The notes beneath the pieces were generated by a model that was not told the origin of the DNA, made no database searches, and saw nothing but the letters and a program-made list of their open reading frames with translations. Positions 1-4,535 of a stretch of DNA of 9,362 nucleotides are shown piece after piece. This DNA is from RYN-417 sp043743105 (lineage in GTDB: Bacteria > Patescibacteriota > Saccharimonadia > Saccharimonadales > JACDBH01): the NCBI GenBank assembly GCA_043743105.1, contig JAYTXD010000018.1:1-9362 (forward strand). The letters run 5' to 3'. The position numbers and the translations under genes are program-made. How positions within the stretch are numbered: position 1 is the stretch's first letter; each line of letters begins with the position of its first letter.

Positions 1-80
1 CTGTCAATGTATCTACAGATATATCTCCAGAAAAGACAAATCATTCAACCTCAAAGATCATCTAGCCAAAACCAGCGTAT
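1..80. other. Window edge, no assignable gene
   Basis: This stretch precedes the first gene. The plus frame beginning at base 3 reads VNVSTDISPEKTNHSTSKII and stops at 63-65. It could be the C-terminus of an upstream gene, but the frames starting at bases 1 and 2 are also open here (stops at 82-84 and 98-100). The choice cannot be made from 80 bases. No RNA gene or clear repeat is visible. Confidence 0.3.
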
Positions 81-109
81 TTGATTTGCGGGGGCTATAG
101 TAGTATGCA
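81..109 (+). promoter_or_regulatory. Putative promoter of the two-helix membrane protein
   Basis: TTGATT (81-86) and TATGCA (104-109) are separated by 17 bp. Transcription would start near 116, while the reading frame opens with TTG at 116 and ATG at 119, so the mRNA would have a leader of 0-3 nt. No Shine-Dalgarno sequence precedes the start. An overlapping alternative -10, TAGTAT at 101-106, gives nearly the same start point. Both boxes are imperfect. Confidence 0.4.
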
Positions 110-118
110 TTTGATTTG

Positions 119-736
119 ATGTACAATAAGCGTATGCAAGAAGAGGGTCAAAGCGAGCAACAAGCACAGCCGTCTGCCGGGTGGGTTTTTACGCCGGGAG
201 CGGCGCCTCATCAAGTTGACACTTCTCAGTCTTCAGCTCCAGATTCGAATAGTGGCTCAGTAGCAACAGGTGCACAGGATAATATTGTTACTTGGACCGC
301 ATCGGAATATATAGGCAACACCAAGTCTACAAGCTGGTTCGCTATGCTAGCAGCCGCAACTGTTGCGGTTACAGTTATCGTCTATCTCATTACCAGCGAT
401 ATAACCTCAGTAATTGTGATTATTATACTTGGCATTATCATTGGTGTTTTTGCAGCTCGCCAGCCCCAGGTATTACAATATAGTCTCGACAGATCTGGTA
501 TTTACATTGGTTCACGCTTCTTTCCGTATGGATCGTTTAAAACATTTTCTATAGTTGGAGATGATGCATTTAATCACATTTCATTACTTCCGCTTAAGCG
601 CTTTGTACCACCTATTGCTATCCATTATTCGCCAGACGATGAAGATAAAATCACCACTACCCTTGCCGACTACCTACCACTCGAAGCACATAAGCGTGAC
701 CTAATCGAAAACTTTAGCCGCAGGGTTCGTTTTTAG
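119..736 (+). CDS. Two-helix membrane protein with a PH-like C-terminal domain
   Basis: This is a conserved-looking membrane protein of unknown function, 205 residues from ATG 119; TTG at 116 is an alternative start. Residues 1-55 are polar and rich in Gln, Ser and Pro, so probably disordered and cytoplasmic. A V-T-W-T-A-S-E-Y-I segment (about 57-65) leads into two adjacent hydrophobic helices (about 73-91 and 95-113) separated by a very short turn. The C-terminal 90 residues (YSLDRSGIYIGSRFFPYGSF onward) have the alternating strand pattern and final amphipathic helix of small bacterial PH-like domains. From memory, CPR genomes contain similar WxASEY proteins with no assigned role; I cannot confirm this by search. 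It stands alone, probably transcribed from a leaderless promoter, and is followed by a hairpin terminator. The PH-like reading is inference. Confidence 0.85.
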   Translation: MYNKRMQEEGQSEQQAQPSAGWVFTPGAAPHQVDTSQSSAPDSNSGSVATGAQDNIVTWTASEYIGNTKSTSWFAMLAAATVAVTVIVYLITSDITSVIVIIILGIIIGVFAARQPQVLQYSLDRSGIYIGSRFFPYGSFKTFSIVGDDAFNHISLLPLKRFVPPIAIHYSPDDEDKITTTLADYLPLEAHKRDLIENFSRRVRF

Positions 737-752
737 TAAAATAACCCAAAAG

Positions 753-794
753 CCAAGAAAAAAGCCTCTCAAAAATGAGAGACTCTTTTCTTGG
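753..794. terminator. Hairpin terminator, first copy
   Basis: CTCTCA (766-771) and TGAGAG (776-781) form a 6-bp stem around AAAA, extended outward by CCAAGAAAA/TTTTCTTGG. A T-rich tract follows on the plus strand and a T6 run on the minus strand, so it could work in both directions. It would end the membrane protein transcript that stops at 736. It is identical to the terminator of the intact tRNA-Arg and was evidently copied with it. Confidence 0.7.
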
Positions 795-832
795 TGTACC
801 AGGGCAGGATTTGAACCTACGACCTCCAGTAC
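792..832 (-). pseudogene. tRNA-Arg 3'-half remnant
   Basis: On the minus strand this copy keeps the 3' anticodon-stem strand ACTGG, the variable region, the T arm (GTAGG, loop TTCAAAT, CCTGC) and an encoded CCA (792-794). The acceptor 3' strand is CCTGGTAC, one nucleotide longer than in the intact gene. No matching 5' strand (GTACCAGG) or D arm is found within the next 120 bases. A functional tRNA cannot be folded from it, so it is a truncated duplicate of the tRNA-Arg gene at 974-1050. Confidence 0.75.
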
Positions 833-922
833 TCGCTTAAGGGCTAAAGCCCGCGCTCGGTCAAGCAAGGAAAACGTAAACAACCACAGGCTGTTTACGC
901 CTACGGTCGTAGGTTCAAATCC
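807..922. repeat. 17-bp inverted repeat of the tRNA T-arm sequence
   Basis: GGATTTGAACCTACGAC at 807-823 is exactly inverted at 906-922. The same sequence occurs again in the intact tRNA-Arg at 988-1004. The T-arm block is therefore present three times in 200 bp, once in opposite orientation. That points to an inversion or fold-back event rather than a simple tandem duplication. Confidence 0.85.
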
Positions 923-928
923 ATCATG
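833..928. other. Hairpin-rich insert between the tRNA-Arg copies
   Basis: This 96 bp segment separates the two repeat copies and has no clear ORF or tRNA fold. It contains three perfect hairpins: GGGC/GCCC with loop TAAA (841-852), CGTAAACA/TGTTTACG with a 9-nt loop (875-899), and CCTAC/GTAGG with loop GGTC (900-913). It also carries a 17-bp inverted copy of the tRNA T-arm region (906-922). Its origin is unknown. It could be the remains of an inserted element, a rearranged tRNA fragment or a small structured RNA. Confidence 0.5.
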
Positions 929-1013
929 CAAAAGCCAAGAAAAAAGCCTCTCAAAAATGAGAGACTCTTTTCTTGGTGTACCCGACAGGATTTGAACCTA
1001 CGACCTCCAGTAC
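929..1013. repeat. Direct repeat copy 2 (within the intact tRNA-Arg locus)
   Basis: This is the partner of 747-832, offset by 181-182 bp. It comprises the terminator and the 3' half of the complete tRNA-Arg gene and is presumably the parental copy, since the tRNA is intact here. Confidence 0.9.
935..976 (-). terminator. Rho-independent terminator of tRNA-Arg
   Basis: Reading the minus strand, the stem CTCTCA-TTTT-TGAGAG (963 to 948) is followed by GC and then T6 (945 to 940), a standard intrinsic terminator. A longer fold, CCAAGAAAA (935-943) with TTTTCTTGG (968-976), would also pair with the encoded CCA end of the tRNA precursor. Confidence 0.8.
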
Positions 1014-1050
1014 CGCAAACTGGCGCTCTATCCAGCTGAGCTACGGGTAC
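974..1050 (-). tRNA. tRNA-Arg (anticodon GCG), encoded CCA
   Basis: The cloverleaf is complete. The acceptor is GTACCCG/CGGGTAC, followed by A73 and an encoded CCA (974-976). The D arm is GCTC/GAGC with loop AGCTGGATA, and the T arm is GTAGG/CCTGT around TTCAAAT, with two G-U pairs. The anticodon stem CCAGT/ACTGG closes the loop TTGCGGT, putting GCG at 34-36 (bases 1016-1014). GCG reads arginine codons CGC and CGU. A20 in the D loop and C35 are classical arginine identity elements. Bacteria usually read this box with an ACG anticodon that is deaminated to ICG, so the unedited GCG form is unusual. It is divergent from tRNA-Ser, and its 3' half is duplicated at 792-832. Confidence 0.93.
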
Positions 1051-1113
1051 ATAACAGAGGTAATCTTAACATCTCTCATCTGTAAAAGCTAGCCCTAAAG
1101 CGTGATACTAGCG

Positions 1114-1119
1114 TATAAT
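1114..1119 (+). promoter_or_regulatory. -10 box of tRNA-Ser
   Basis: A perfect TATAAT lies 13 nt upstream of the mature tRNA-Ser 5' end. Transcription would start near 1126 and leave a leader of about 7 nt for RNase P to remove. No good -35 hexamer is seen at 16-18 bp. Confidence 0.6.
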
Positions 1120-1132
1120 TACTCGGATCAAT

Positions 1133-1225
1133 GGAAGGGTCGCATAGTTGGTCTAGTGCGCTTGTCTCGAAAACAGGTATGTCTTGAAAGAGGCATCGAG
1201 AGTTCGAATCTCTCCCCTTCCGCCA
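1133..1225 (+). tRNA. tRNA-Ser (anticodon CGA), encoded CCA
   Basis: This is a class II tRNA. The acceptor is GGAAGGG/CCCTTCC with discriminator G (1222), then encoded CCA (1223-1225). The anticodon stem CTTGT/ACAGG closes loop CTCGAAA, giving anticodon CGA, which reads UCG. A long variable arm lies between the anticodon and T arms, as expected for serine. The T arm is GAGAG/CTCTC around TTCGAAT. A T6 run follows at once (1227-1232) and probably ends the transcript, although no separate terminator hairpin is present. Its 3' end is 14 bp from the stop codon of the convergent membrane protein gene. Confidence 0.95.
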
Positions 1226-1239
1226 GTTTTTTGTTATAA

Positions 1240-2397
1240 CTACTGAATCTTGCGTGGGGTTTTTGGCCGTGGCGGTGCGCCTAATACAGGTGGCCGAGGG
1301 TCTAGGGGACTTGCTGGGGCTTCTATAACAGGCACAACATATTCAGGGATGTTGTTGTCGATATCCTCTGCGTGTCTCTTGATATGCAGCTTAGAACGTC
1401 GTAACAAAATAGTTACTATTAGGATTGCTAGCAGCCCCAATACACAAAAAGCGATAGCGTGGGTTAGTAATATTCGCTCAATATCAATCAGTGCAACACG
1501 GAAGAAATCAAGCCCAAGTTTAGTCTGCGCCACAACGCCACCACTTGATGTCATGACGTGACTGCTAGCCCAGTTATAGATGAACTTAATGCCAAAGTAC
1601 AACAGTAACAGGCCAACTCCGGCCGTCAAAAACACTATCCCAACTCTTCTGATGCCTGCCAGGCGAGTTTTGCTCAAAAATACCACCCCTGCAATAAGTA
1701 CAAGACATATTACGCTAAGTAATAGCGGCATAGACCCACTCAAGCGGTATGCTCTGCGAGTTAGTTGTACGCGTTCGTCGCTTGTCACAGGGATGCTGTT
1801 CCCTGCTTTGTCTTTTATTGTAAAGTCCCCCCCTTTTATAACTGGGTTCTTTAAGAAGTCTTGTGCCAAAAACTGTTCACGCGCCTTTGTTGCAACCTGA
1901 TCTGCAGTTACTCCAAGTGGCAAACACGTTGCTGTAAACGGCTCTACGGGGTTATTACGCTCAATTGCGCCACAAGTTGGCAGACTGACAGCACGATCCT
2001 TTGCATATTTGGTGAGCCCGGTCGTTAACTGGTCTTTGGCAGAAGTGAGGTCTAAGTTAAACGCTAAGTTGTCTTGAGTGCCGCCCAACCAGGTATACAC
2101 ACTGTCTAGCACATTAGTGAGGCTTGTTTTTACGAAGTCTGGGTTAAGCGTGTTGGCTATAATCTTTTGTACCGCTGGATCATCTATGGGTATAGCCGAT
2201 GAGCCAGCATCATTTTTAATGGTTGTAACAGCAATGTTGCTTACCTCAGTATAAAAACCACTTTTTTCAAACCAGCCTTTTACAACCTGGTGATTATGAA
2301 TTGTAGAAATACTAGTATTTGTTGCTGCGAGTGCTAATAACGTCGTACCTAAAAACGCGGCACAGAGGCCGACAATCGTTTTTCTTAATATATTCAT
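1240..2397 (-). CDS. Four-helix membrane protein with large extracytoplasmic domain, unknown function
   Basis: A protein of 385 residues from ATG 2397; a GTG two codons upstream is less likely. An N-terminal hydrophobic helix (about 8-25) follows the basic MNILRK start and acts as an uncleaved anchor or signal peptide. Residues 30-220 form a predicted extracytoplasmic domain of mixed composition with a Cys pair (in PTCGAIERN and TATCLPLG) that could form a disulfide. Three helices follow at about 223-242, 252-272 and 313-331. The last 49 residues are a cytoplasmic tail whose end is rich in proline and basic residues. I do not recognise the family; a surface, sensor or transport-accessory role would be guesswork. 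The gene is divergent from the HIT gene, with start codons 67 bp apart. It appears leaderless and runs convergently into tRNA-Ser. Confidence 0.85.
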   Translation of the reverse strand: MNILRKTIVGLCAAFLGTTLLALAATNTSISTIHNHQVVKGWFEKSGFYTEVSNIAVTTIKNDAGSSAIPIDDPAVQKIIANTLNPDFVKTSLTNVLDSVYTWLGGTQDNLAFNLDLTSAKDQLTTGLTKYAKDRAVSLPTCGAIERNNPVEPFTATCLPLGVTADQVATKAREQFLAQDFLKNPVIKGGDFTIKDKAGNSIPVTSDERVQLTRRAYRLSGSMPLLLSVICLVLIAGVVFLSKTRLAGIRRVGIVFLTAGVGLLLLYFGIKFIYNWASSHVMTSSGGVVAQTKLGLDFFRVALIDIERILLTHAIAFCVLGLLAILIVTILLRRSKLHIKRHAEDIDNNIPEYVVPVIEAPASPLDPRPPVLGAPPRPKTPRKIQ

Positions 2398-2404
2398 GAG
2401 CACA

Positions 2405-2410
2405 ATTGTA
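2405..2410 (-). promoter_or_regulatory. -10 box of the four-helix membrane protein gene
   Basis: On the minus strand TACAAT ends 7 nt before ATG 2397, which puts the expected transcription start at base 2398 and gives a leader of about 1 nt. TTTCGA, 17 bp further upstream, is a poor -35. No Shine-Dalgarno sequence is present. Confidence 0.5.
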
Positions 2411-2445
2411 CGGCAAGTTGGGATACGTCGAAAGTATTACCTGAG

Positions 2446-2454
2446 TGCTATACT
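2446..2454 (+). promoter_or_regulatory. Extended -10 promoter of the HIT gene
   Basis: TGC-TATACT is a good extended -10 element. It ends 10 nt before ATG 2465, so the mRNA leader would be 3-4 nt at most. There is no Shine-Dalgarno sequence and no convincing -35. The element is back to back with the opposite-strand promoter at 2405-2410. Confidence 0.6.
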
Positions 2455-2464
2455 TATAAACATT

Positions 2465-2863
2465 ATGGAAGACAGTGTTTTTACGCAGATTGTTACGGGT
2501 AAAATTCCTTGTCATAAAGTATATGAGGATGATAAAACACTTGCTTTTTTAGATATTCACCCTGTTACACCTGGCATGACGCTAGTTATACCTAAGGTTC
2601 AAGTTGCTAACTTTGAAGACCTCGATGATGATACATATATGGCTATGTGGGCAACAGTCAAAAAGGTTGCGCTTAAGCAACGCGCAGTGTTCCCTGAGGC
2701 CAAAAAGATATCTGTACAAATAGACGGCTTCGACATAAAAGATCATGCCCACGTCAAAGTGCTACCATTGGGAAATATTGACGTTCTACACCCTGATCCC
2801 AGCAACTTGGTTGACCCAGATTATCAAGCACTCACCGTAATGGCAGAAAGGTTACATTTCTAG
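2465..2863 (+). CDS. HIT-family protein (histidine triad nucleotide-binding hydrolase or transferase)
   Basis: HIT proteins are small cytosolic enzymes that hydrolyse nucleoside phosphoramidates or dinucleotides. This one has 132 residues from ATG 2465, normal for the family. The open frame reaches back to 2396, but that part overlaps both promoters and does not look like HIT sequence. Family landmarks are the N-terminal FTQIVTGKIPCHKVYEDD, the LAFLDIHPVTPG segment, TLVIPK (39-44) and the signature near the C-terminus. The signature reads H94-A-H96-V-K98, so the middle histidine, which is the nucleophile in the family, is kept, while the third is lysine. The usual GHTLVIPKxH is also changed to GMTLVIPKVQ. 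Activity may be reduced or specificity altered. A 57-aa membrane protein gene follows 1 nt after the stop. Confidence 0.9.
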   Translation: MEDSVFTQIVTGKIPCHKVYEDDKTLAFLDIHPVTPGMTLVIPKVQVANFEDLDDDTYMAMWATVKKVALKQRAVFPEAKKISVQIDGFDIKDHAHVKVLPLGNIDVLHPDPSNLVDPDYQALTVMAERLHF

Positions 2864-2864
2864 C

Positions 2865-3038
2865 ATGGGTAACGGAATAATTGCCTTTTTGGTAGCCCTA
2901 AGCGCTAGTGTGTGGATCTATAGCAAACTCATGCGTAGCACTGGCGGCAACACTAAAAGTGCCCTTGCTGCCAGCGCAATATCGGCAGTCGTCATCTTCT
3001 TATTAGCCTTATTTGCGCTTGGTTTTATCCCAAAGTAG
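2865..3038 (+). CDS. Small two-helix membrane protein, 57 aa
   Basis: The ATG begins one base after the HIT stop codon (TAG C ATG), the spacing expected for translational coupling and shared transcription. The protein has a hydrophobic helix at about 5-22, a short basic and polar loop (KLMRSTGGNTKSA), and a second helix at about 33-55 ending in IPK. Start and stop are clean and the composition is typical of an inner-membrane protein. AAAGG at 2847-2851 lies 13 nt upstream, a little far for a ribosome binding site. I do not recognise a family; the role is unknown. Possible roles include a membrane partner of the HIT protein or an unrelated small hydrophobic protein. Confidence 0.75.
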   Translation: MGNGIIAFLVALSASVWIYSKLMRSTGGNTKSALAASAISAVVIFLLALFALGFIPK

Positions 3039-3043
3039 CCGTT

Positions 3044-3085
3044 TAGTACCAATTTTGTCGCTTTTATAGCTTTCAACTGGTACTA
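3044..3085. promoter_or_regulatory. Inverted repeat overlapping the XRE-HAD promoter (candidate operator)
   Basis: TAGTACCA (3044-3051) is perfectly inverted as TGGTACTA (3078-3085), with centres 34 bp apart. The right half lies inside the extended -10 element of the downstream gene, which encodes an XRE-type DNA-binding domain. Binding there would block RNA polymerase, so autorepression is plausible. This is inference from position and symmetry. Confidence 0.45.
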
Positions 3086-3086
3086 T
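3078..3086 (+). promoter_or_regulatory. Extended -10 promoter of the XRE-HAD gene
   Basis: TGG-TACTAT ends 7 nt before ATG 3094, so transcription should begin at 3093 or 3094. That makes the message leaderless. No Shine-Dalgarno sequence is present, and no good -35 lies at 16-18 bp. Confidence 0.6.
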
Positions 3087-3093
3087 CATACCT

Positions 3094-3936
3094 ATGGATG
3101 AGCAGAGTTTGGGTAGGCATCTGCAGGCCGCACGGCAGGCCGCGGGTTTAACACAGCAGGAATTATGCCAAAAGGCGGATATTTCGTATTCGACTTTGGC
3201 AAAAATAGAACGTGGGGCAATTAAATCCCCATCGGTCTTTACAGTGCAGCGCCTCACTGAGGTACTGGGGTTATCGCTCGACAACATTATGGGCAATAGC
3301 CACGGCGTGACGATGGGGCAAAAAAGCCGCAGCAAAACAGGGGTCAGCTTTGTATTTTTTGATATCAACGGCTGCTTGGTGCGCTTTTTTCATCGAGCCT
3401 TTACCGAAATGGCCCGCGACACTCGCGCACCAGCCGACGCTATCGAAAGTGCATTTTGGCACTATAACGACGCTATTTGTCGCGGCGAAATTACCCTAGC
3501 TGAGTTTAACGGCTTACTAGCTGAGCAGCTTGGCGTTGAGTCAATTGACTGGCAAAAGTATTATATGGCTGCAATTGACCCTATTCGCGAGATGCACGAA
3601 GTGGTTACCTGGGCTGCGCAGTACTACCGCGTGGGCTTGCTCAGCAACATTATGCCTGGGTTTATTGATCAGATGATGGCTGATGGTGCCCTGCCCTCTC
3701 TTTCGTATGACGTTATTATTGATTCGTCGGTTGTTGGGGCAATTAAGCCAGAGCGTCAAATATATGAAATAGCTAGTAACCGCGCTGATGTGCCTACCGA
3801 AGAGATTCTACTTGTTGATGACAGCCGTACCAACCTCATGGCGGCTGAAAAACTGGGGTGGCATGTCATGTGGTTTGACGATTTTAGGCCGGAAGAGTCA
3901 GCCGAACGAGTCAAGGCTGCCCTAGAACTCGCCTAA
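3094..3936 (+). CDS. XRE helix-turn-helix fused to a HAD-superfamily hydrolase domain
   Basis: A 280-residue two-domain protein. Residues 5-66 are an XRE/Cro-type DNA-binding domain: LGRHLQAARQAAGLTQQELC, then the recognition helix ISYSTLAKIERG, then LTEVLGLSLDNIM. After a short linker, residues 85-280 form a HAD-like hydrolase with an alpha-helical cap. HAD motif I is FFD90-I-N92-G, so the nucleophile Asp is present but the usual second Asp, the acid/base in phosphatases, is Asn. Motif II is LLS184N, motif III is K218-P-E, and motif IV is VD242-D243-S. The fold and three motifs are intact, so it should bind a phosphorylated ligand and Mg2+, but catalysis may be weak or different. It may be a ligand-sensing repressor, possibly acting on its own promoter. 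Its 3' end overlaps the convergent gene by 15 bp. Confidence 0.9.
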   Translation: MDEQSLGRHLQAARQAAGLTQQELCQKADISYSTLAKIERGAIKSPSVFTVQRLTEVLGLSLDNIMGNSHGVTMGQKSRSKTGVSFVFFDINGCLVRFFHRAFTEMARDTRAPADAIESAFWHYNDAICRGEITLAEFNGLLAEQLGVESIDWQKYYMAAIDPIREMHEVVTWAAQYYRVGLLSNIMPGFIDQMMADGALPSLSYDVIIDSSVVGAIKPERQIYEIASNRADVPTEEILLVDDSRTNLMAAEKLGWHVMWFDDFRPEESAERVKAALELA

Positions 3937-4461
3937 TGCTGGCCGTTGATTGTCAGCACGCTGTATAGCGGTATAGGGGTTATTTATGCCGAGTAAGCTA
4001 TATTCCAAATTTGGCAAAAGTGGTGGATTTTGTTCATCTCCATCTCTTAACTTTCCAAGTGATAAAGACTCGTAAAAAACTTCCCACGCTTCGTCTTCTG
4101 GTATGCCAGGAAATACATGCAAGAACCCCTGTTCGTCTATTTCCCCTAATCTTGTATAGCCAAAACTACGGCCTTTATTTGGGCCTTCAGTTATGACAGC
4201 TAAGCTAAGTACATTCTCTTCCCTGCCATCAATATTTTTTCTGTTTATAGTTGGGACAAATAATTTGTCGAGTTGTTCAACCCCCTCAGTATTAGTTTTA
4301 GCACCAATCTCAGGAGGTACTGAACCTACAATCCTCGAAGCAGCCCCAGACAAGAATAGCCGTTTACTTATTTCGTATTGCAGGCTTTGTAGCAAATCCT
4401 TCTGCATTTCTATATGGCCTTTTCGGTTGCCGAACGGGTCTTGGTTTTTGTTTTCTGTCAT
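3922..4461 (-). CDS. Hypothetical protein, 179 aa
   Basis: I do not recognise this protein. It has 179 residues from ATG 4461, chosen because AAAGG (4476 to 4472) lies 10 nt upstream; the in-frame upstream GTG at 4485 overlaps the promoter. It has no signal peptide or membrane helix. A charged N-terminus (MTENKNQDPFGNRKGHIEMQ) precedes a helical region, LLQSLQYEISKRLFLSGAAS. A beta-rich middle follows (FVPTINRK, ENVLSLAVITEGPNKGRSFG), then an acidic segment ending in a long helix (PEDEAWEVFYESLSLGKLRD). The C-terminus, LLPNLEYSLLGINNPY, is well formed, so the gene is probably real. It is transcribed separately from valS, since a terminator and a promoter lie between them. It overlaps the XRE-HAD gene tail to tail by 15 bp. 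Confidence 0.7.
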   Translation of the reverse strand: MTENKNQDPFGNRKGHIEMQKDLLQSLQYEISKRLFLSGAASRIVGSVPPEIGAKTNTEGVEQLDKLFVPTINRKNIDGREENVLSLAVITEGPNKGRSFGYTRLGEIDEQGFLHVFPGIPEDEAWEVFYESLSLGKLRDGDEQNPPLLPNLEYSLLGINNPYTAIQRADNQRPALGEF

Positions 4462-4485
4462 TTTTGTTTTACCTTTACTACACAC

Positions 4486-4514
4486 ATAATAGCATAAGCT
4501 TTACAAAAATGCAA
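4486..4514 (-). promoter_or_regulatory. Promoter of the 179-aa hypothetical protein
   Basis: On the minus strand TTGCAT (4514 to 4509), a 17-bp spacer and TATTAT (4491 to 4486) preceded by TGC form an extended -10 promoter. Transcription would start near 4479 and give a leader of about 18 nt with an AAAGG ribosome binding site. Confidence 0.6.
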
Positions 4515-4526
4515 GTATTGCACTTG
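4505..4526 (-). terminator. Putative intrinsic terminator of valS
   Basis: On the minus strand CAAGT-GCAAT-ACTTG (4526 to 4512) forms a short hairpin, and CATTTTTG follows (T5 at 4509-4505). It lies 10 nt after the valS stop codon. The stem is short and AT-rich. A second hairpin, ATTCAATT/AATTGAAT (4529-4548), spans the valS stop codon and may help. Confidence 0.5.
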
Positions 4527-4535
4527 GAATTCAAT

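Larger units (their letters stand above)
747..832. repeat. Direct repeat copy 1: terminator plus tRNA-Arg 3' half
   Basis: Bases 747-800 are identical to 929-982, a 54 bp match. Bases 805-832 are identical to 986-1013, a 28 bp match. Between these blocks the copies differ (AGGG against CGA), which adds one base in this copy. The repeat contains the terminator and the tRNA-Arg sequence from the CCA end back to the anticodon stem. The homology ends abruptly at 832, in the anticodon region. Confidence 0.9.

Noticed and set aside
833..928. A second tRNA (class II) or a tmRNA in the insert between the repeat copies
   Set aside because: No acceptor strand pairs with the 3' end CCTGGTAC, no proper 7-nt anticodon loop with U33 forms, and the plus-strand T-arm-like sequence has two mismatches in its stem.
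701..931. 76-codon minus-strand ORF across the tRNA-Arg remnant
   Set aside because: It runs through the tRNA-derived repeat and the terminator hairpin, and its sequence is what translated tRNA T-arm regions look like. It has no ribosome binding site.
2396..2464. Longer HIT protein start at 2396
   Set aside because: The extra 23 codons overlap the promoters of both divergent genes and do not resemble the HIT N-terminus, which begins MEDSVFTQIV at 2465.
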